Assembly (NCBI GenBank): GCA_050185515.1 | Contig: JBFWZG010000021.1 | Location: forward strand, 1-33,670 | Reading direction: 5' to 3' | Source of the DNA: JAQSWP01 sp050185515 | GTDB lineage: Bacteria; Pseudomonadota; Alphaproteobacteria; Reyranellales; JAQSWP01 | Length of the DNA stretch: 33,670 nt | In this document: one piece after another, positions 8,575-17,016 of the stretch | How positions within the stretch are numbered: the stretch's first letter is position 1 | Layout: every line of letters starts with the position of its first letter | The notes under the pieces: model-generated | The model's input: the letters and a program-made list of their open reading frames with translations, nothing else | What the model was told of the DNA's origin: nothing | Database searches by the model: none | Translations under genes and position numbers: made by a program

Positions 8575-11262
8575 CTACTCCGCAGCCCCCGCCGTGTCAG
8601 CCGGCTCGGAATCGTCGCGGAAGACGTAGCGGCGATAGAGAAAACCCAGCGCCAGCAGGGCGATGCCGAGCCCCAGGAACGAGGCGACCCGCAGCAGGCC
8701 GGTCAGGTCCGACATGTCGAGCAGGAAAACCTTGGCCACCACCAGCACCAGCACCGCCAGCGAGGCGTAGCGCAGCAGGGCCTGCCGCGTCAGGATGCCG
8801 GCCACCAGCAGACCGGCGCCATAGGCCAGCCAGACGATCGAATAGGCGTAGAGTTCGGCGTCGCCCGATACGGCCGGGATGCCATCGCCGGCGAAGTTGA
8901 AGTAGTGCCGCACCTCGTAGCCGAGAAAGGCGAAGCCAAACACGAGTGCGGCGATGCCCGCCACCAGCACGCCCGCCCGTTCGCCCATGCGCTGCAGCAT
9001 CCAGGCCCCCGCTGCCGCCAGCAGCGCCGGCAGCAGGAAGCAGACGATCAGCCCGTTGAACACACGCCGGCTGCCGACGCCGCCGGCCTCGAACAGTTCG
9101 TCGAACCAGAACAGCGCGCCCGTCGCCACCAGCGCGATCGCCAGCCCGCCGACGATACGCCAGCCCCAGACCAGCACCGGATGCGGCCGGTGCCAGGCGC
9201 CCCAGATCAGGCCCAGCGCCAGCGCGCCCCACGACACCGCCATCCAGGCCCGCTCGGCGATCTCGAAGCGCGGCTGGCCCAGCCCGTCGGGATTGAAGAT
9301 CGAGCGCACCTGCAGGCTCAGCAGCAGGAATCCGAATGCGAGGATCGAGGCCTCGATCGCCATCACCAGCTCGTCGTTGCGCACGCGCTTCAGGAAATGG
9401 CGCGCGATCCAGTAGCTCGCGATCGGCACGCCGTAGCCGTACAGCACCCAGTTCAGCAGCGGATTGGACGAGACGTCGTAGTCCAGCACGTAGGGATTGA
9501 ACACCAGCCGGATCGTCACCGTGCCGGCAAGCAGCCAGGCGAGCCAGCGCAGGATGGGCAGATTGAGCCGCCAGGCGATCCAGGCGACGGCCGGCAGCTC
9601 GATGGCATAGGCCATCGTCACCCATTCGCGGCGCAGCTCCAGCGGCACGGCGGCGCTGACGAAGAAGGTGACGCCAACGGCCAGCATGCCCAGCGCCTCG
9701 TCGGCGCCCTGCATGCGCCCGCGCCAGAACGCCACGCGCGAGGCCGCCAGCAGGAACGGCGCCGCCAGCGCCAGGCTGGCATAGCCCCAGGCGAAGCCGA
9801 TGCCGGTGCGGTACAGCACCGCGCAGATGGCGAGGAAATGCAGCAGCGCCGCCCCGGCCGACAGCGCCGCCCAGAAACCCGGCCGGGCCGCGTTCCACAT
9901 CAGCGCATAGGCGGAGCCGGAGAAAGCGAAGGCGACGACCAGAGCGGTGATTGCGATGTCGCGCGCCGCCATGCCGGGCGGGCCGAACAGCACGAAATCG
10001 TTGGCCCAGGCGACGAACAGCCAGACCGAGAGCAGCACCGGCAGCACCGTCAGATACTGCAGCGCCGGCACCCGCCGCCCGAGGGCGAACAGCGACAGCC
10101 CGGCCACGAGGAAGAACACCCAGTGCAGATCGGCGTAGTCGGCGCGCGCCAGCAGCATGGCCTGCAGCGCCAGCATGACGAAGGCGGCGCCCCAGAGCAA
10201 CGGCGTCAGCCCGCGCGCGTGCCGCGCCAACCAGGCCGCCAGGCCGGTATTGTCCTGCGGCGCCGCCAGGCTGCGCCAGGCGACCCAGACGTAAAGCCCG
10301 ATCACCGCCAGCAGGTAGCAGGCGACGAACACGGCTTCGGCCTGGGTGAACGCACCGCCGATCCACGCCACGGTCCAGCCGGCGGCCGGAACCAGCACAC
10401 ACCAGCCCAGCCACCACCATTGCCGATGGCGTACCACCACGAGAACGCCGGCGGTCAGCGCCAGCAGATAGCCGAACAGCACCGGCACGCTGCTGTTCTG
10501 GTCGCCGACGATGGCCGGCGCGATGGCGCCGCCGACCAGTCCCAGCAGCGCGACGAACGGGCCGTGGCGCAGCGACAGGCCGATCGACAGCGCCGTCAGG
10601 AATATGGCCAGCAGGCTGGCGAGCAGACGCGGGAACAGATCGTAGAGGCCGACCGCGGCGAACAGGGCCGAGAACAGCACCGCCACCCCGGCGGCGGTGA
10701 GCGCTTGGGCGATGCGCGCGTCGCGCCGGCGCAGCCACTCGCCCGTCGCCAGCAGCGCCACGCCCAGAATGCCGGCCAGGGTGACGCGCGCCGGCGGATC
10801 GAGATAGCCCTGATCGATCGAGTACTTGACCAGGAACACGCCGGCCAGCGCGATGGCCAGCGCGCCGATCCAGGCGAAGGCCCGCGCGCCAAGCGCCTGT
10901 TCGAGACTGAAGCCACGGCGCGGCCGCGGCGCGACCGATGTCGGTTCCGGCGCGGCGGATGGCGGCGTGGCGGATGGCGGCGCGGGAGGTTCCGACGCCA
11001 CCGGCGGCGTTTCCCAGACCGAAGGCGGCGCGATTTCGGCGGAAGCTGCGGGCGGCGAGGCGGTGGGCTGCGGCGCCTCCTCCGGAACGGTCGGCGCATG
11101 CGTCGGCCGCCGCAGCGCCGCGAGCTGCAGGCGCAGCTGCTCGATCTGGCTTTCCAGCCCGTAGCTGCGCACCAGCGCCACGATGGCGATGACGGGAAAC
11201 GCCACCAGGAACACGACGACCAGGATCAGCAGCACGACCCAGCCGTCATCGAAGAAATCCAT
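8575..11262 (-). CDS. Large DUF2339 multi-spanning membrane protein
   Basis: An 895-residue protein of unknown function. One N-terminal helix (VVLLILVVVFLVAFPVIAIVA, about residues 7-27) is followed by a short amphipathic stretch (ESQIEQLRLQLAALR). A proline/alanine-rich linker runs to about residue 115, and then more than twenty hydrophobic segments follow. The domain entry FSLEQALGARAFAWIGALAIALAGVFLVKYSIDQG strongly recalls the opening of DUF2339 (PF10101). The same frame stays open to 11694, but that upstream part is a shadow of the TPR gene; the ATG at 11262, preceded by GGAGAG, gives the expected N-terminal helix. The TPR gene starts 42 bp upstream of it on the same strand. DUF2339 proteins have been proposed to act at the cell envelope, without established activity. 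Confidence 0.88.
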   Translation of the reverse strand: MDFFDDGWVVLLILVVVFLVAFPVIAIVALVRSYGLESQIEQLRLQLAALRRPTHAPTVPEEAPQPTASPPAASAEIAPPSVWETPPVASEPPAPPSATPPSAAPEPTSVAPRPRRGFSLEQALGARAFAWIGALAIALAGVFLVKYSIDQGYLDPPARVTLAGILGVALLATGEWLRRRDARIAQALTAAGVAVLFSALFAAVGLYDLFPRLLASLLAIFLTALSIGLSLRHGPFVALLGLVGGAIAPAIVGDQNSSVPVLFGYLLALTAGVLVVVRHRQWWWLGWCVLVPAAGWTVAWIGGAFTQAEAVFVACYLLAVIGLYVWVAWRSLAAPQDNTGLAAWLARHARGLTPLLWGAAFVMLALQAMLLARADYADLHWVFFLVAGLSLFALGRRVPALQYLTVLPVLLSVWLFVAWANDFVLFGPPGMAARDIAITALVVAFAFSGSAYALMWNAARPGFWAALSAGAALLHFLAICAVLYRTGIGFAWGYASLALAAPFLLAASRVAFWRGRMQGADEALGMLAVGVTFFVSAAVPLELRREWVTMAYAIELPAVAWIAWRLNLPILRWLAWLLAGTVTIRLVFNPYVLDYDVSSNPLLNWVLYGYGVPIASYWIARHFLKRVRNDELVMAIEASILAFGFLLLSLQVRSIFNPDGLGQPRFEIAERAWMAVSWGALALGLIWGAWHRPHPVLVWGWRIVGGLAIALVATGALFWFDELFEAGGVGSRRVFNGLIVCFLLPALLAAAGAWMLQRMGERAGVLVAGIAALVFGFAFLGYEVRHYFNFAGDGIPAVSGDAELYAYSIVWLAYGAGLLVAGILTRQALLRYASLAVLVLVVAKVFLLDMSDLTGLLRVASFLGLGIALLALGFLYRRYVFRDDSEPADTAGAAE

Positions 11263-11303
11263 CGCCCCACTCTCCACCGGCGCGCAGCGCCCGTTCGCCG
11301 GCT

Positions 11304-11864
11304 CTAGGGCCGGGTTGTCCCGGTCTTCTGTCGCAACAGGTCGATATTGGCACGAACCGTCGGCATGTGCGGATTGATGCGCAGCGCCGCCTCGAAGGCA
11401 CGCAGCGCCGCGTCCCATCTCTCGATTTCCTGATAGATCAGCCCCAGACCCGACAGGGCGCCGAAATGGCGCGGCTCCAGTTCCAGCGTGCGCTCTATGT
11501 CGGCAGCCGAGCCCTCGAAGTCGCCGATCAGGTAGCGGACCGTGGCGCGCTTGTTCCAGGCCTCGGCGAAGTCGGGCGCCGCCTCGACCAGCGCGTCGAA
11601 GGTCGAGAGCGCATCGTCCAGCCGGTCCTGCCCCATGGCCAGGATGCCGATCGCCATCATGCGCGCCGCCGGCCTGTCGTCGGTCTCGGTCCAAACCTCC
11701 CAGATGACGGCCTGGATCGCCGCGCCCTCGCCGGCATCCGTCGTCGCCTGCAACCGGGCGAACAGCGCCTCGAGCTGCGGATCGGCCTGGGTGGCGATAA
11801 CAGGCGAGCTCAGCGCCGCCGCAGCCAGCGCCAGCAGGGATATGACAATGGATCGCAGCCGCAT
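11304..11864 (-). CDS. Exported tetratricopeptide-repeat protein
   Basis: A 186-residue protein starting MRLRSIVISLLALAAAALSSPVIA, a clear Sec signal peptide with likely cleavage after the VIA or IAT region, so it is periplasmic. The mature part is helical with about three TPR-like repeats, best seen in DDALSTFDALVEAAPDFAEAW, AADIERTLELEPRHFGALSG and DAALRAFEAALRINPHMPTV. TPR proteins scaffold protein-protein contacts; the partner is unknown. The frame opens with a TTG at 11891, but the ATG at 11864 has an AGG element about five bases upstream and gives a proper signal peptide. It lies just before the DUF2339 gene on the same strand, so they may act together at the envelope (inference). Confidence 0.82.
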   Translation of the reverse strand: MRLRSIVISLLALAAAALSSPVIATQADPQLEALFARLQATTDAGEGAAIQAVIWEVWTETDDRPAARMMAIGILAMGQDRLDDALSTFDALVEAAPDFAEAWNKRATVRYLIGDFEGSAADIERTLELEPRHFGALSGLGLIYQEIERWDAALRAFEAALRINPHMPTVRANIDLLRQKTGTTRP

Positions 11865-11919
11865 GCGGACCTGCCCGAGCATCATGCCCAAGCCAGTATC
11901 CCGCGCCGGGAGAAACGCT

Positions 11920-12441
11920 TCAACGGCGGTTGAGGCTGGCGAACAGCGTTTCGAACACCGGCTGCAGGTCGGGAAACCCGTCCTGCGCCGTATAGGCCAG
12001 CACCATGACCGGCTGTTTCGCCGTCGGCGCCAGGGCCAGCGCCACGAAACGCACCGCCGTCGCGTCCGACGAGCCGATGCCGCTCACCTTCACCGCCGGC
12101 ATGCCGTTGATCTTGAGGCTCTGGCCGTCGTCCGACAGCACCGTGTCGGTCAGCGTCGAAGACAGGCGCCGGCCCAGCTGGGCCTTCAGCGCGTTCTCGC
12201 TGCCGGGCTGCAGCAGGGTGAATTCGACGAAGGCGTCCTCGCCGGGCGATACCAGGATCACCTTCTGGCGGCCGCCCTCGACGTTCCACTTGGCCGGCAC
12301 AACGAACTCGAGTTCGCCGGCGGGAAATTCGCCCTTGGCGGTCTGGGCCACGGCCGGGGCTGCCAGCAGCAGACAGAGAGCCGCCAGGCCGGCCAGCAGC
12401 CTGTGCCTGCCCGCCCCGCTCAAACGCGAGAAACCCGCCAT
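11920..12441 (-). CDS. Small exported protein of unknown function
   Basis: A 173-residue protein with an N-terminal export signal: basic residues, then LLAGLAALCLLLAAPAVAQ with an AVA|Q signal peptidase site. The mature part (about 130 residues) is a mixed strand/helix domain with phrases such as FPAGELEFVVPAKWNVEGG and DDGQSLKINGMPAVKVSG, ending DLQPVFETLFASLNRR. It loosely resembles PsbP-like or DUF1795-type single-domain periplasmic proteins, but I do not recognise the family with confidence. The chosen ATG has GGGAG upstream (GGGAGTTGCGGCGATG); the frame is open to 12474. It sits 40 bp after the end of glcF and 55 bp before the TPR gene, all on the minus strand. Confidence 0.75.
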   Translation of the reverse strand: MAGFSRLSGAGRHRLLAGLAALCLLLAAPAVAQTAKGEFPAGELEFVVPAKWNVEGGRQKVILVSPGEDAFVEFTLLQPGSENALKAQLGRRLSSTLTDTVLSDDGQSLKINGMPAVKVSGIGSSDATAVRFVALALAPTAKQPVMVLAYTAQDGFPDLQPVFETLFASLNRR

Positions 12442-12481
12442 CGCCGCAACTCCCATCGCGGCGCAGACTAGCATGCGGCCC

Positions 12482-13792
12482 CTATCGCGTCAGCGCCGCC
12501 GGTCTGGGACCGCCGGTCGCCCAGTCGAGAAGTTCGACGGTGTGGCACAGCGGCAACGAGGTGGCGGCGGCGATGTTGCCGATGCAGCCGAAATTGCCGG
12601 CGGCGACGATGTCGGGCCGCAGGCTTTCGATGTTGGCCGCCTTGCGCTTGCGCAGCCGTTGCGAGATCTCCGGCTGCAGCACCGCATAGGTGCCGGCCCA
12701 GCCGCAGCACAGATGCCCTTCCGGCACGTCGCGCACGGCGAAGCCCGCCGCCCGCAGCAGGGCCTTGGGCTGCTCGACCACCCTCTGCCCGTGCTGCATC
12801 GAACAGGCGGCGTGATAGGCCACGGTCTGGCCGGTGGCGATGGCGGGCGCCTGCAACCCGACCTCGAGCATCACCTCGCTGACGTCGCGCGCCAGGGCGG
12901 CGATGCGGGCGGCGCGTTCGGCGAATTGCTGATCGTCGGCCAGCATGTGGCCATAGTCCTTGAGCGTGGTGCCGCAGCCGGAGGCATTGGCGATGACCGC
13001 ATCCAGCGCGCCCTCGGCGATGACCTTCTCCCAGGCGACGATATTGGCCCGCGCCAGCTCGCGCGCCCGCTCGGGCCGGCCGATATGCAGCACCGAGGAA
13101 CCGCAGCAGCCCATGCCGGCCGCCACCACCACCTCGACCCCGTGCCGCGTCAGCAGCCTGATCGTCGCCTCGTTGACTTCCGGCGCCAGCACCGTCTGGC
13201 CGCAGCCCGACAGCAGCGCAACCCGCTTGCGTCTCTCGCCTTGTGCTGGAAAGACCTGCGGCCGGTCGACCGGCGACGGCGCGGGGATTGGCTTCGGTAC
13301 GCTGTCCAGCATGGCCCGCATCGAGGCCAGCAGCCCGGTGCCGCGGCCCGGCAGCAGCTGCGCGAAGGGCCGCGCCAGAGCGCCGAGCCGCAGCGCGCCG
13401 CGGAAGGCGCCCGGCCGCGGCATCAGGAAGGCCAGCACAGCGCGCGGCAGGCGCTCGCTCAGCGGCCGGCGATAGGTCTTCTCGACATGCGCGCGGCCCT
13501 GATCGACCAGGTGCATGTAGTTGACGCCCGAGGGGCACGTGGTCATGCAGGACAGGCACGACAGGCAGCGATCGATATGGGTCGCAATCTCCTTCGTCGC
13601 CGGCTTGTCCTTCTCAAGCATGTCCTTGATGAGATAGATGCGCCCGCGCGGACTGTCGCGCTCGTCGCCCAGCAGCACGAAGGTCGGGCACGTCGCCGTG
13701 CAGAAGCCGCAATGCACGCATTTGCGCAAGATCGCATCCGCCCGCGCGATGTCGGGATTCTCAAGCTGGGCGGGGGAGAAGTTGGTTTGCAT
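12482..13792 (-). CDS. glcF: Glycolate oxidase iron-sulfur subunit GlcF
   Basis: A 436-residue electron-transfer subunit of glycolate dehydrogenase/oxidase, which oxidises glycolate to glyoxylate and passes electrons to the respiratory chain. Two [4Fe-4S] ferredoxin motifs are intact: C25-C28-C31-C35 (CVHCGFCTATCP) and C76-C79-C82-C86 (CLSCLSCMTTCP). The C-terminal half carries the cysteine-rich CCG-type repeats, seen as GMGCCGSS and HLCCGWAGTY. Length is normal. Its partners glcD and glcE are upstream on the same strand, but the expected close glcE-glcF junction is broken by a GIY-YIG gene and flanking repeats, leaving about 520 bp between glcE stop and glcF start. Confidence 0.95.
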   Translation of the reverse strand: MQTNFSPAQLENPDIARADAILRKCVHCGFCTATCPTFVLLGDERDSPRGRIYLIKDMLEKDKPATKEIATHIDRCLSCLSCMTTCPSGVNYMHLVDQGRAHVEKTYRRPLSERLPRAVLAFLMPRPGAFRGALRLGALARPFAQLLPGRGTGLLASMRAMLDSVPKPIPAPSPVDRPQVFPAQGERRKRVALLSGCGQTVLAPEVNEATIRLLTRHGVEVVVAAGMGCCGSSVLHIGRPERARELARANIVAWEKVIAEGALDAVIANASGCGTTLKDYGHMLADDQQFAERAARIAALARDVSEVMLEVGLQAPAIATGQTVAYHAACSMQHGQRVVEQPKALLRAAGFAVRDVPEGHLCCGWAGTYAVLQPEISQRLRKRKAANIESLRPDIVAAGNFGCIGNIAAATSLPLCHTVELLDWATGGPRPAALTR

Positions 13793-13873
13793 TGGTGTCC
13801 GTCAATTAAGCACGTGTCACGTGGCTTTGCAGAAAGTGTGTGACGCGCGACATGGATTTTCCGTATCCCCTTA
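13793..13873. promoter_or_regulatory. Leader of glcF between start codon and REP element
   Basis: An 81-bp stretch, visibly more AT-rich than its surroundings, immediately upstream of glcF. It holds two adjacent CACGTG hexamers (CACGTGTCACGTG at 13811-13823). Because an inserted cassette separates glcF from glcE, this stretch may carry a separate glcF promoter; I see no definite -35/-10 pair. Confidence 0.3.
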
Positions 13874-13901
13874 CGTCACCCCCGCCTTGAGCGGGGGTCC
13901 A
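13874..13901. repeat. REP-like palindrome, left inverted repeat of GIY-YIG cassette
   Basis: A 28-bp element whose core folds as an 8-bp perfect stem (ACCCCCGC with GCGGGGGT) around the loop CTTGA. It is the exact reverse complement of 14253-14280, base for base over 28 positions. The same family recurs at 21525-21552 and 21593-21620. Confidence 0.9.
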
Positions 13902-13928
13902 AACGATCAGAGACCTCACACAATGTCG

Positions 13929-14228
13929 TCAAATCGCGGGGCCCAAATCGTCGTACAAGTCGCGCCAGGTCGGATTTGTCCCCTCGACCAGCGCGAACTT
14001 CCATTCTCGATTCCATCGTTTCAGGCGCTTCTCGCGCGCAATGGCATACTCGGCTTCGCCATAGGGCTCGAACCAGACCAATTGGGTGATTGCATAACGC
14101 TTCGTGAAGCCGTCGAAAACCTTCTCGCGGTGCTCCCATATCCTCTTGGGAAGATTGCTCGTCAGGCCGACATAAAGTGTGCCGCGCGGTTTGTTGGCCA
14201 GCATGTAGACGAAGAATTTCTTCTCCAT
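13929..14228 (-). CDS. Small GIY-YIG nuclease domain protein
   Basis: A 99-residue protein that is essentially a single GIY-YIG domain: the two tyrosine strands appear as FFVYMLANK and GTLYVGLTSNL, followed by the conserved arginine helix LPKRIWEHRE and the acidic region of WFEPYGEAEYAIAREKRLKRW. It belongs with the short UvrC-N-terminal-like or UPF0213-like proteins, which are presumed DNA nucleases, though most are uncharacterised. The chosen ATG (MEKKFF) has AGGA six bases upstream; the other ATG, two codons earlier, sits directly on that AGGA. The gene is enclosed by perfect 28-bp inverted REP-like repeats and lies between glcE and glcF, unrelated in function to both, which suggests insertion. 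Its codon usage looks less GC-biased than its neighbours. Confidence 0.87.
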   Translation of the reverse strand: MEKKFFVYMLANKPRGTLYVGLTSNLPKRIWEHREKVFDGFTKRYAITQLVWFEPYGEAEYAIAREKRLKRWNREWKFALVEGTNPTWRDLYDDLGPAI

Positions 14229-14252
14229 CGGCATTCCTGACTAGGTGCTGCA

Positions 14253-14280
14253 TGGACCCCCGCTCAAGGCGGGGGTGACG
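14253..14280. repeat. REP-like palindrome, right inverted repeat of GIY-YIG cassette
   Basis: An exact inverted copy of 13874-13901, with the same 8-bp stem hairpin. It lies 24 bp upstream of the GIY-YIG start codon and 31 bp from the glcE stop. Beyond the 28 bp the flanks of the two copies share nothing, and I see no target-site duplication. Confidence 0.9.
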
Positions 14281-14311
14281 AGAACTAGACCTCTCCGTCG
14301 ATCCTCAGCCA

Positions 14312-15517
14312 TCACCTCATCCTCCCGGGATTGAGGATGCCCTTGGGATCGAACGCTTCCTTCACCCGCGCGCTGAGCGCGGCGAGCGCCGGCGGCTGCG
14401 GATGGAAGGCGGGGATGGCTGCGCGGAAGGCGTCGGGCGCACGCAGCAAGGTGGCGTGGCCGGCCTGTTCCTGGCGGGCGCCGCGCACGATGGCGACGCC
14501 GCAATCGTCGCCGGCATCGAGCGATACGAACACCAGCCCGCCCGACCAGTCGTAATAGGCCTCGACATTGCCGGCATCGGCGCGGATACGCGCCAGGGTG
14601 GCCGGCGCTTCGGTCGGGGCCAGCGACAGTTTCCACACCGCGCGGTCCGGACCGACCGACAGCAGCGACAGCTCGCGAACCTCGCGCCAGAACGCCGTCG
14701 AGTTGGCGCTGTGCAGCTCCTCGCTGGCGATGCCTGCGAAGGCCGCGCGCAGATGGCGGCAGCGATCCTCGACCGACGGGCCCGGCCCCTCCAGCCGCAG
14801 CGCCGCCACCGATCCGCCCTGGCGGCGCACGTAGTCGACCGAAGAGCGGACGGCGATGTCGGCCGGCAGGAAGGCCGCGCCCGACACGTCGACCGGCTCG
14901 CCCATCGCCTTGCACAGGGCCGCGACGCCGGCGACATCGTCGAGCCCGGGCAGCAGCACGGTGCGCGTCTTCTCCGGCGCCGGCAGCACCTTGAGCGTGA
15001 TCTCGTCCAGCACGCCAAGCGTGCCGTAGGAGCCGGCCATCAGCTTGGAAAGATCGTAGCCGGTGACGTTCTTCATCACCCGTCCGCCCGACTTGATGCG
15101 CTCGGCCCGTCCCGTCGTCGCCTGGAAGCCGAGGAAGTGATCGCGCGCGGCGCCCGCCGAAATCCGCCGCGGGCCCGACAGATTGCAGGCGACGATGCCG
15201 CCCAGGGTCGGCCGGCCCTCGCCGTAAAGGGCGGCAAGGGCGGGCGGCTCGAAGGCCAGCATCTGCCGTCGCTGCGCCAGCACCGCCTCGACCTCCTCCA
15301 GCGGCGTGCCGGGACTGGCGGTCAGCACCAGCTCCTCCGGCTCGTACAGCGTGATGCCGCGCAGGCCGGACAGATCCAGCCGATGCTCGGCGCGCGACGG
15401 CCGCCCCAGCCCGCGCTTGGAGCCGCCACCCAGCACTTCCAGTGGTGTCTCGTGATCGAGCGCCCAGGCGACGGCGTCGGTCACCTCCCTGGCGTTGCGC
15501 GGCTGCAGGCTGCTCAT
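14312..15517 (-). CDS. glcE: Glycolate oxidase FAD-binding subunit GlcE
   Basis: A 401-residue FAD-binding subunit of glycolate oxidase. The N-terminal PCMH-type FAD domain shows PLEVLGGGSKRGLG, then TLGGIVACNLSGPRR and IKSGGRVMKNVTGYDLSKLMAGSYGTLG, the usual GlcE signature. The C-terminus ends VKEAFDPKGILNPGRM, as in GlcD relatives. The frame extends upstream to 15658, but that region is antisense-like noise overlapping the glcD end; the ATG at 15517 (MSSLQPRNAREV) lies 11 bp after the glcD stop and fits the family start. The ribosome-binding site is weak, so translational coupling to glcD is likely. The downstream partner glcF is separated by the REP-flanked cassette. Confidence 0.95.
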   Translation of the reverse strand: MSSLQPRNAREVTDAVAWALDHETPLEVLGGGSKRGLGRPSRAEHRLDLSGLRGITLYEPEELVLTASPGTPLEEVEAVLAQRRQMLAFEPPALAALYGEGRPTLGGIVACNLSGPRRISAGAARDHFLGFQATTGRAERIKSGGRVMKNVTGYDLSKLMAGSYGTLGVLDEITLKVLPAPEKTRTVLLPGLDDVAGVAALCKAMGEPVDVSGAAFLPADIAVRSSVDYVRRQGGSVAALRLEGPGPSVEDRCRHLRAAFAGIASEELHSANSTAFWREVRELSLLSVGPDRAVWKLSLAPTEAPATLARIRADAGNVEAYYDWSGGLVFVSLDAGDDCGVAIVRGARQEQAGHATLLRAPDAFRAAIPAFHPQPPALAALSARVKEAFDPKGILNPGRMR

Positions 15518-15528
15518 GCGCGGTTCGA

Positions 15529-17016
15529 TCAGAAGCGCGGCAGATCGGGAAACGGCAGCTTCCCGCCCGAGACGTGCAGCCGGCCGAGCTCGGCGCAGCG
15601 ATGCAATGTCGGGAACACCTTGCCGGGGTTGAGCAGGTGGTCGGGATCGAAGGCGCATTTCAGGCGCATCTGCTGGTTCAGGTCGATCTCGCTGAACATC
15701 GTGCCCATCAGGTCGCGCTTCTCGACGCCGACGCCATGCTCGCCGGTCAGCACGCCGCCGACCTCGACGCAGAGCCGCAATATGTCGGCGCCCAGCTCCT
15801 CGGCGCGATGCAGCTCGTCGGGCTGGTTGGCGTCGAACAGGATCAGCGGATGCAGATTGCCGTCGCCGGCATGGAAGACGTTGACCACGCGCAGGCCGTG
15901 CTGCTTCGACAGCGCCCGGATGCGCGCCAGCACCTCGGGCAGGCGGGCGCGCGGAATCGTGCCGTCCATGCAGAAATAATCCGGCGACAGCCGGCCGACG
16001 GCCGGGAACGCCGCCTTGCGCCCGGCCCAGAAGGCCAGCCGCTCGGCCTCGCTGGTCGAGACCCGCACCACCGAAGCGCCACGCTCGCGCGCAAGTTTTT
16101 CCAGCGCCATGATCAGGTGATCGACCTCGGCCTGCGGTCCGTCCAGTTCGGCGATCAGCAAGGCGCCGACGTCGAGCGGATAGCCGGCATGGACGAAATC
16201 CTCCGCCGCGCGCACCGCGTCGCGATCCATCATCTCCAGCCCGGCCGGGATGATGCCGTTGGCGATGATGGCGGCGACGCAGTCGCCGGCGGCCTCTTCC
16301 GTATCGAAGCCCAGCAGCATGGCGCGCACCACCGGCGGTTTCTTCAGCAGCCGCACGGTGACTTCAGTGACGACGCCCAGCAATCCTTCCGAGCCGGTCA
16401 GCACGCCCAGCAGGTCGTAGCCGTCGCTATCGAGATGCTTGCCGCCCAGCCGCACGATCTCGCCCGACATCAGCACCATCTCGATGCCGAGCAGGTTGTT
16501 GGTCGTCAGCCCGTATTTCAGGCAATGCACGCCGCCTGAATTCTCCGCCACGTTGCCGCCGATCGAACAGGCGATCTGGCTCGAGGGATCGGGCGCGTAG
16601 TAGAAGCCCTCGTGCTCGACCGCCTTGGAGATGGCGAGATTGGTGACGCCGGGCTGCACGCGCGCGCAGCGATTGTCGTAGTCGATCTCCAGCACGCGGT
16701 TGAACTTGCCCATGGCCAGCAGCACGCCGTCGGCCAGCGGCAGCGAGCCGCCCGACAGCGAGGTGCCGCCGCCGCGCGGCACCACCTTGACGCCGAGCCT
16801 CTGGCACAGCTGCAGAATCTCGGAGACCTGCTGCGTGGTTTCGGGCAGCACCACGACCATCGGCAGCTGGCGATAGGCCGACAGCGCGTCGCATTCGTAG
16901 GGACGCATGCCGTCGTCGTCGGCGATCACCCCCTCGCCCGGCACGATGGCGCGCAGGCCCCGCACCAGCTCGTCGCGGCGCGCCAGCACGGCCTGATCGG
17001 GTGTCGGCATCTGCAT
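15529..17016 (-). CDS. glcD: Glycolate oxidase catalytic FAD subunit GlcD
   Basis: A 495-residue FAD-linked oxidase that oxidises glycolate (or D-lactate) to glyoxylate. The PCMH FAD-binding domain has VKVVPRGGGTSLSGGSLPLADGV and the flavin region PDPSSQIACSIGGNVAENSGGVHCLKYG. The C-terminal domain shows VVNVFHAGDGNLHPLI and GGVLTGEHGVGVEKRDLM, ending HLLNPGKVFP. Length and motif order are standard. It is the first gene of glcD-glcE-glcF. The operon promoter should lie in the 101-bp spacer 17017-17117, where I cannot identify boxes; no glcC-type regulator gene adjoins. Confidence 0.95.
   Translation of the reverse strand: MQMPTPDQAVLARRDELVRGLRAIVPGEGVIADDDGMRPYECDALSAYRQLPMVVVLPETTQQVSEILQLCQRLGVKVVPRGGGTSLSGGSLPLADGVLLAMGKFNRVLEIDYDNRCARVQPGVTNLAISKAVEHEGFYYAPDPSSQIACSIGGNVAENSGGVHCLKYGLTTNNLLGIEMVLMSGEIVRLGGKHLDSDGYDLLGVLTGSEGLLGVVTEVTVRLLKKPPVVRAMLLGFDTEEAAGDCVAAIIANGIIPAGLEMMDRDAVRAAEDFVHAGYPLDVGALLIAELDGPQAEVDHLIMALEKLARERGASVVRVSTSEAERLAFWAGRKAAFPAVGRLSPDYFCMDGTIPRARLPEVLARIRALSKQHGLRVVNVFHAGDGNLHPLILFDANQPDELHRAEELGADILRLCVEVGGVLTGEHGVGVEKRDLMGTMFSEIDLNQQMRLKCAFDPDHLLNPGKVFPTLHRCAELGRLHVSGGKLPFPDLPRF

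Noticed and set aside
10940..10985. Short GGCGGATGGCGGC-type direct repeats as a possible repeat array or CRISPR
   Set aside because: They are only two or three imperfect copies within the Pro/Ala-rich linker of the DUF2339 gene and are explained by that coding; no CRISPR spacing or cas genes occur anywhere in the window.
6721..11307. A very long open frame (over 1500 codons) on the plus strand
   Set aside because: It runs antisense to the well-supported GT4, amidohydrolase and DUF2339 genes. Its product is a low-complexity Arg/Gln/His/Ala-rich chain without domains, a usual by-product of high GC content.
13874..14280. GIY-YIG cassette as a classic insertion sequence
   Set aside because: There is no transposase gene, no target-site duplication and the inverted repeats are internally palindromic, so REP-type repeats describe it better than an IS.
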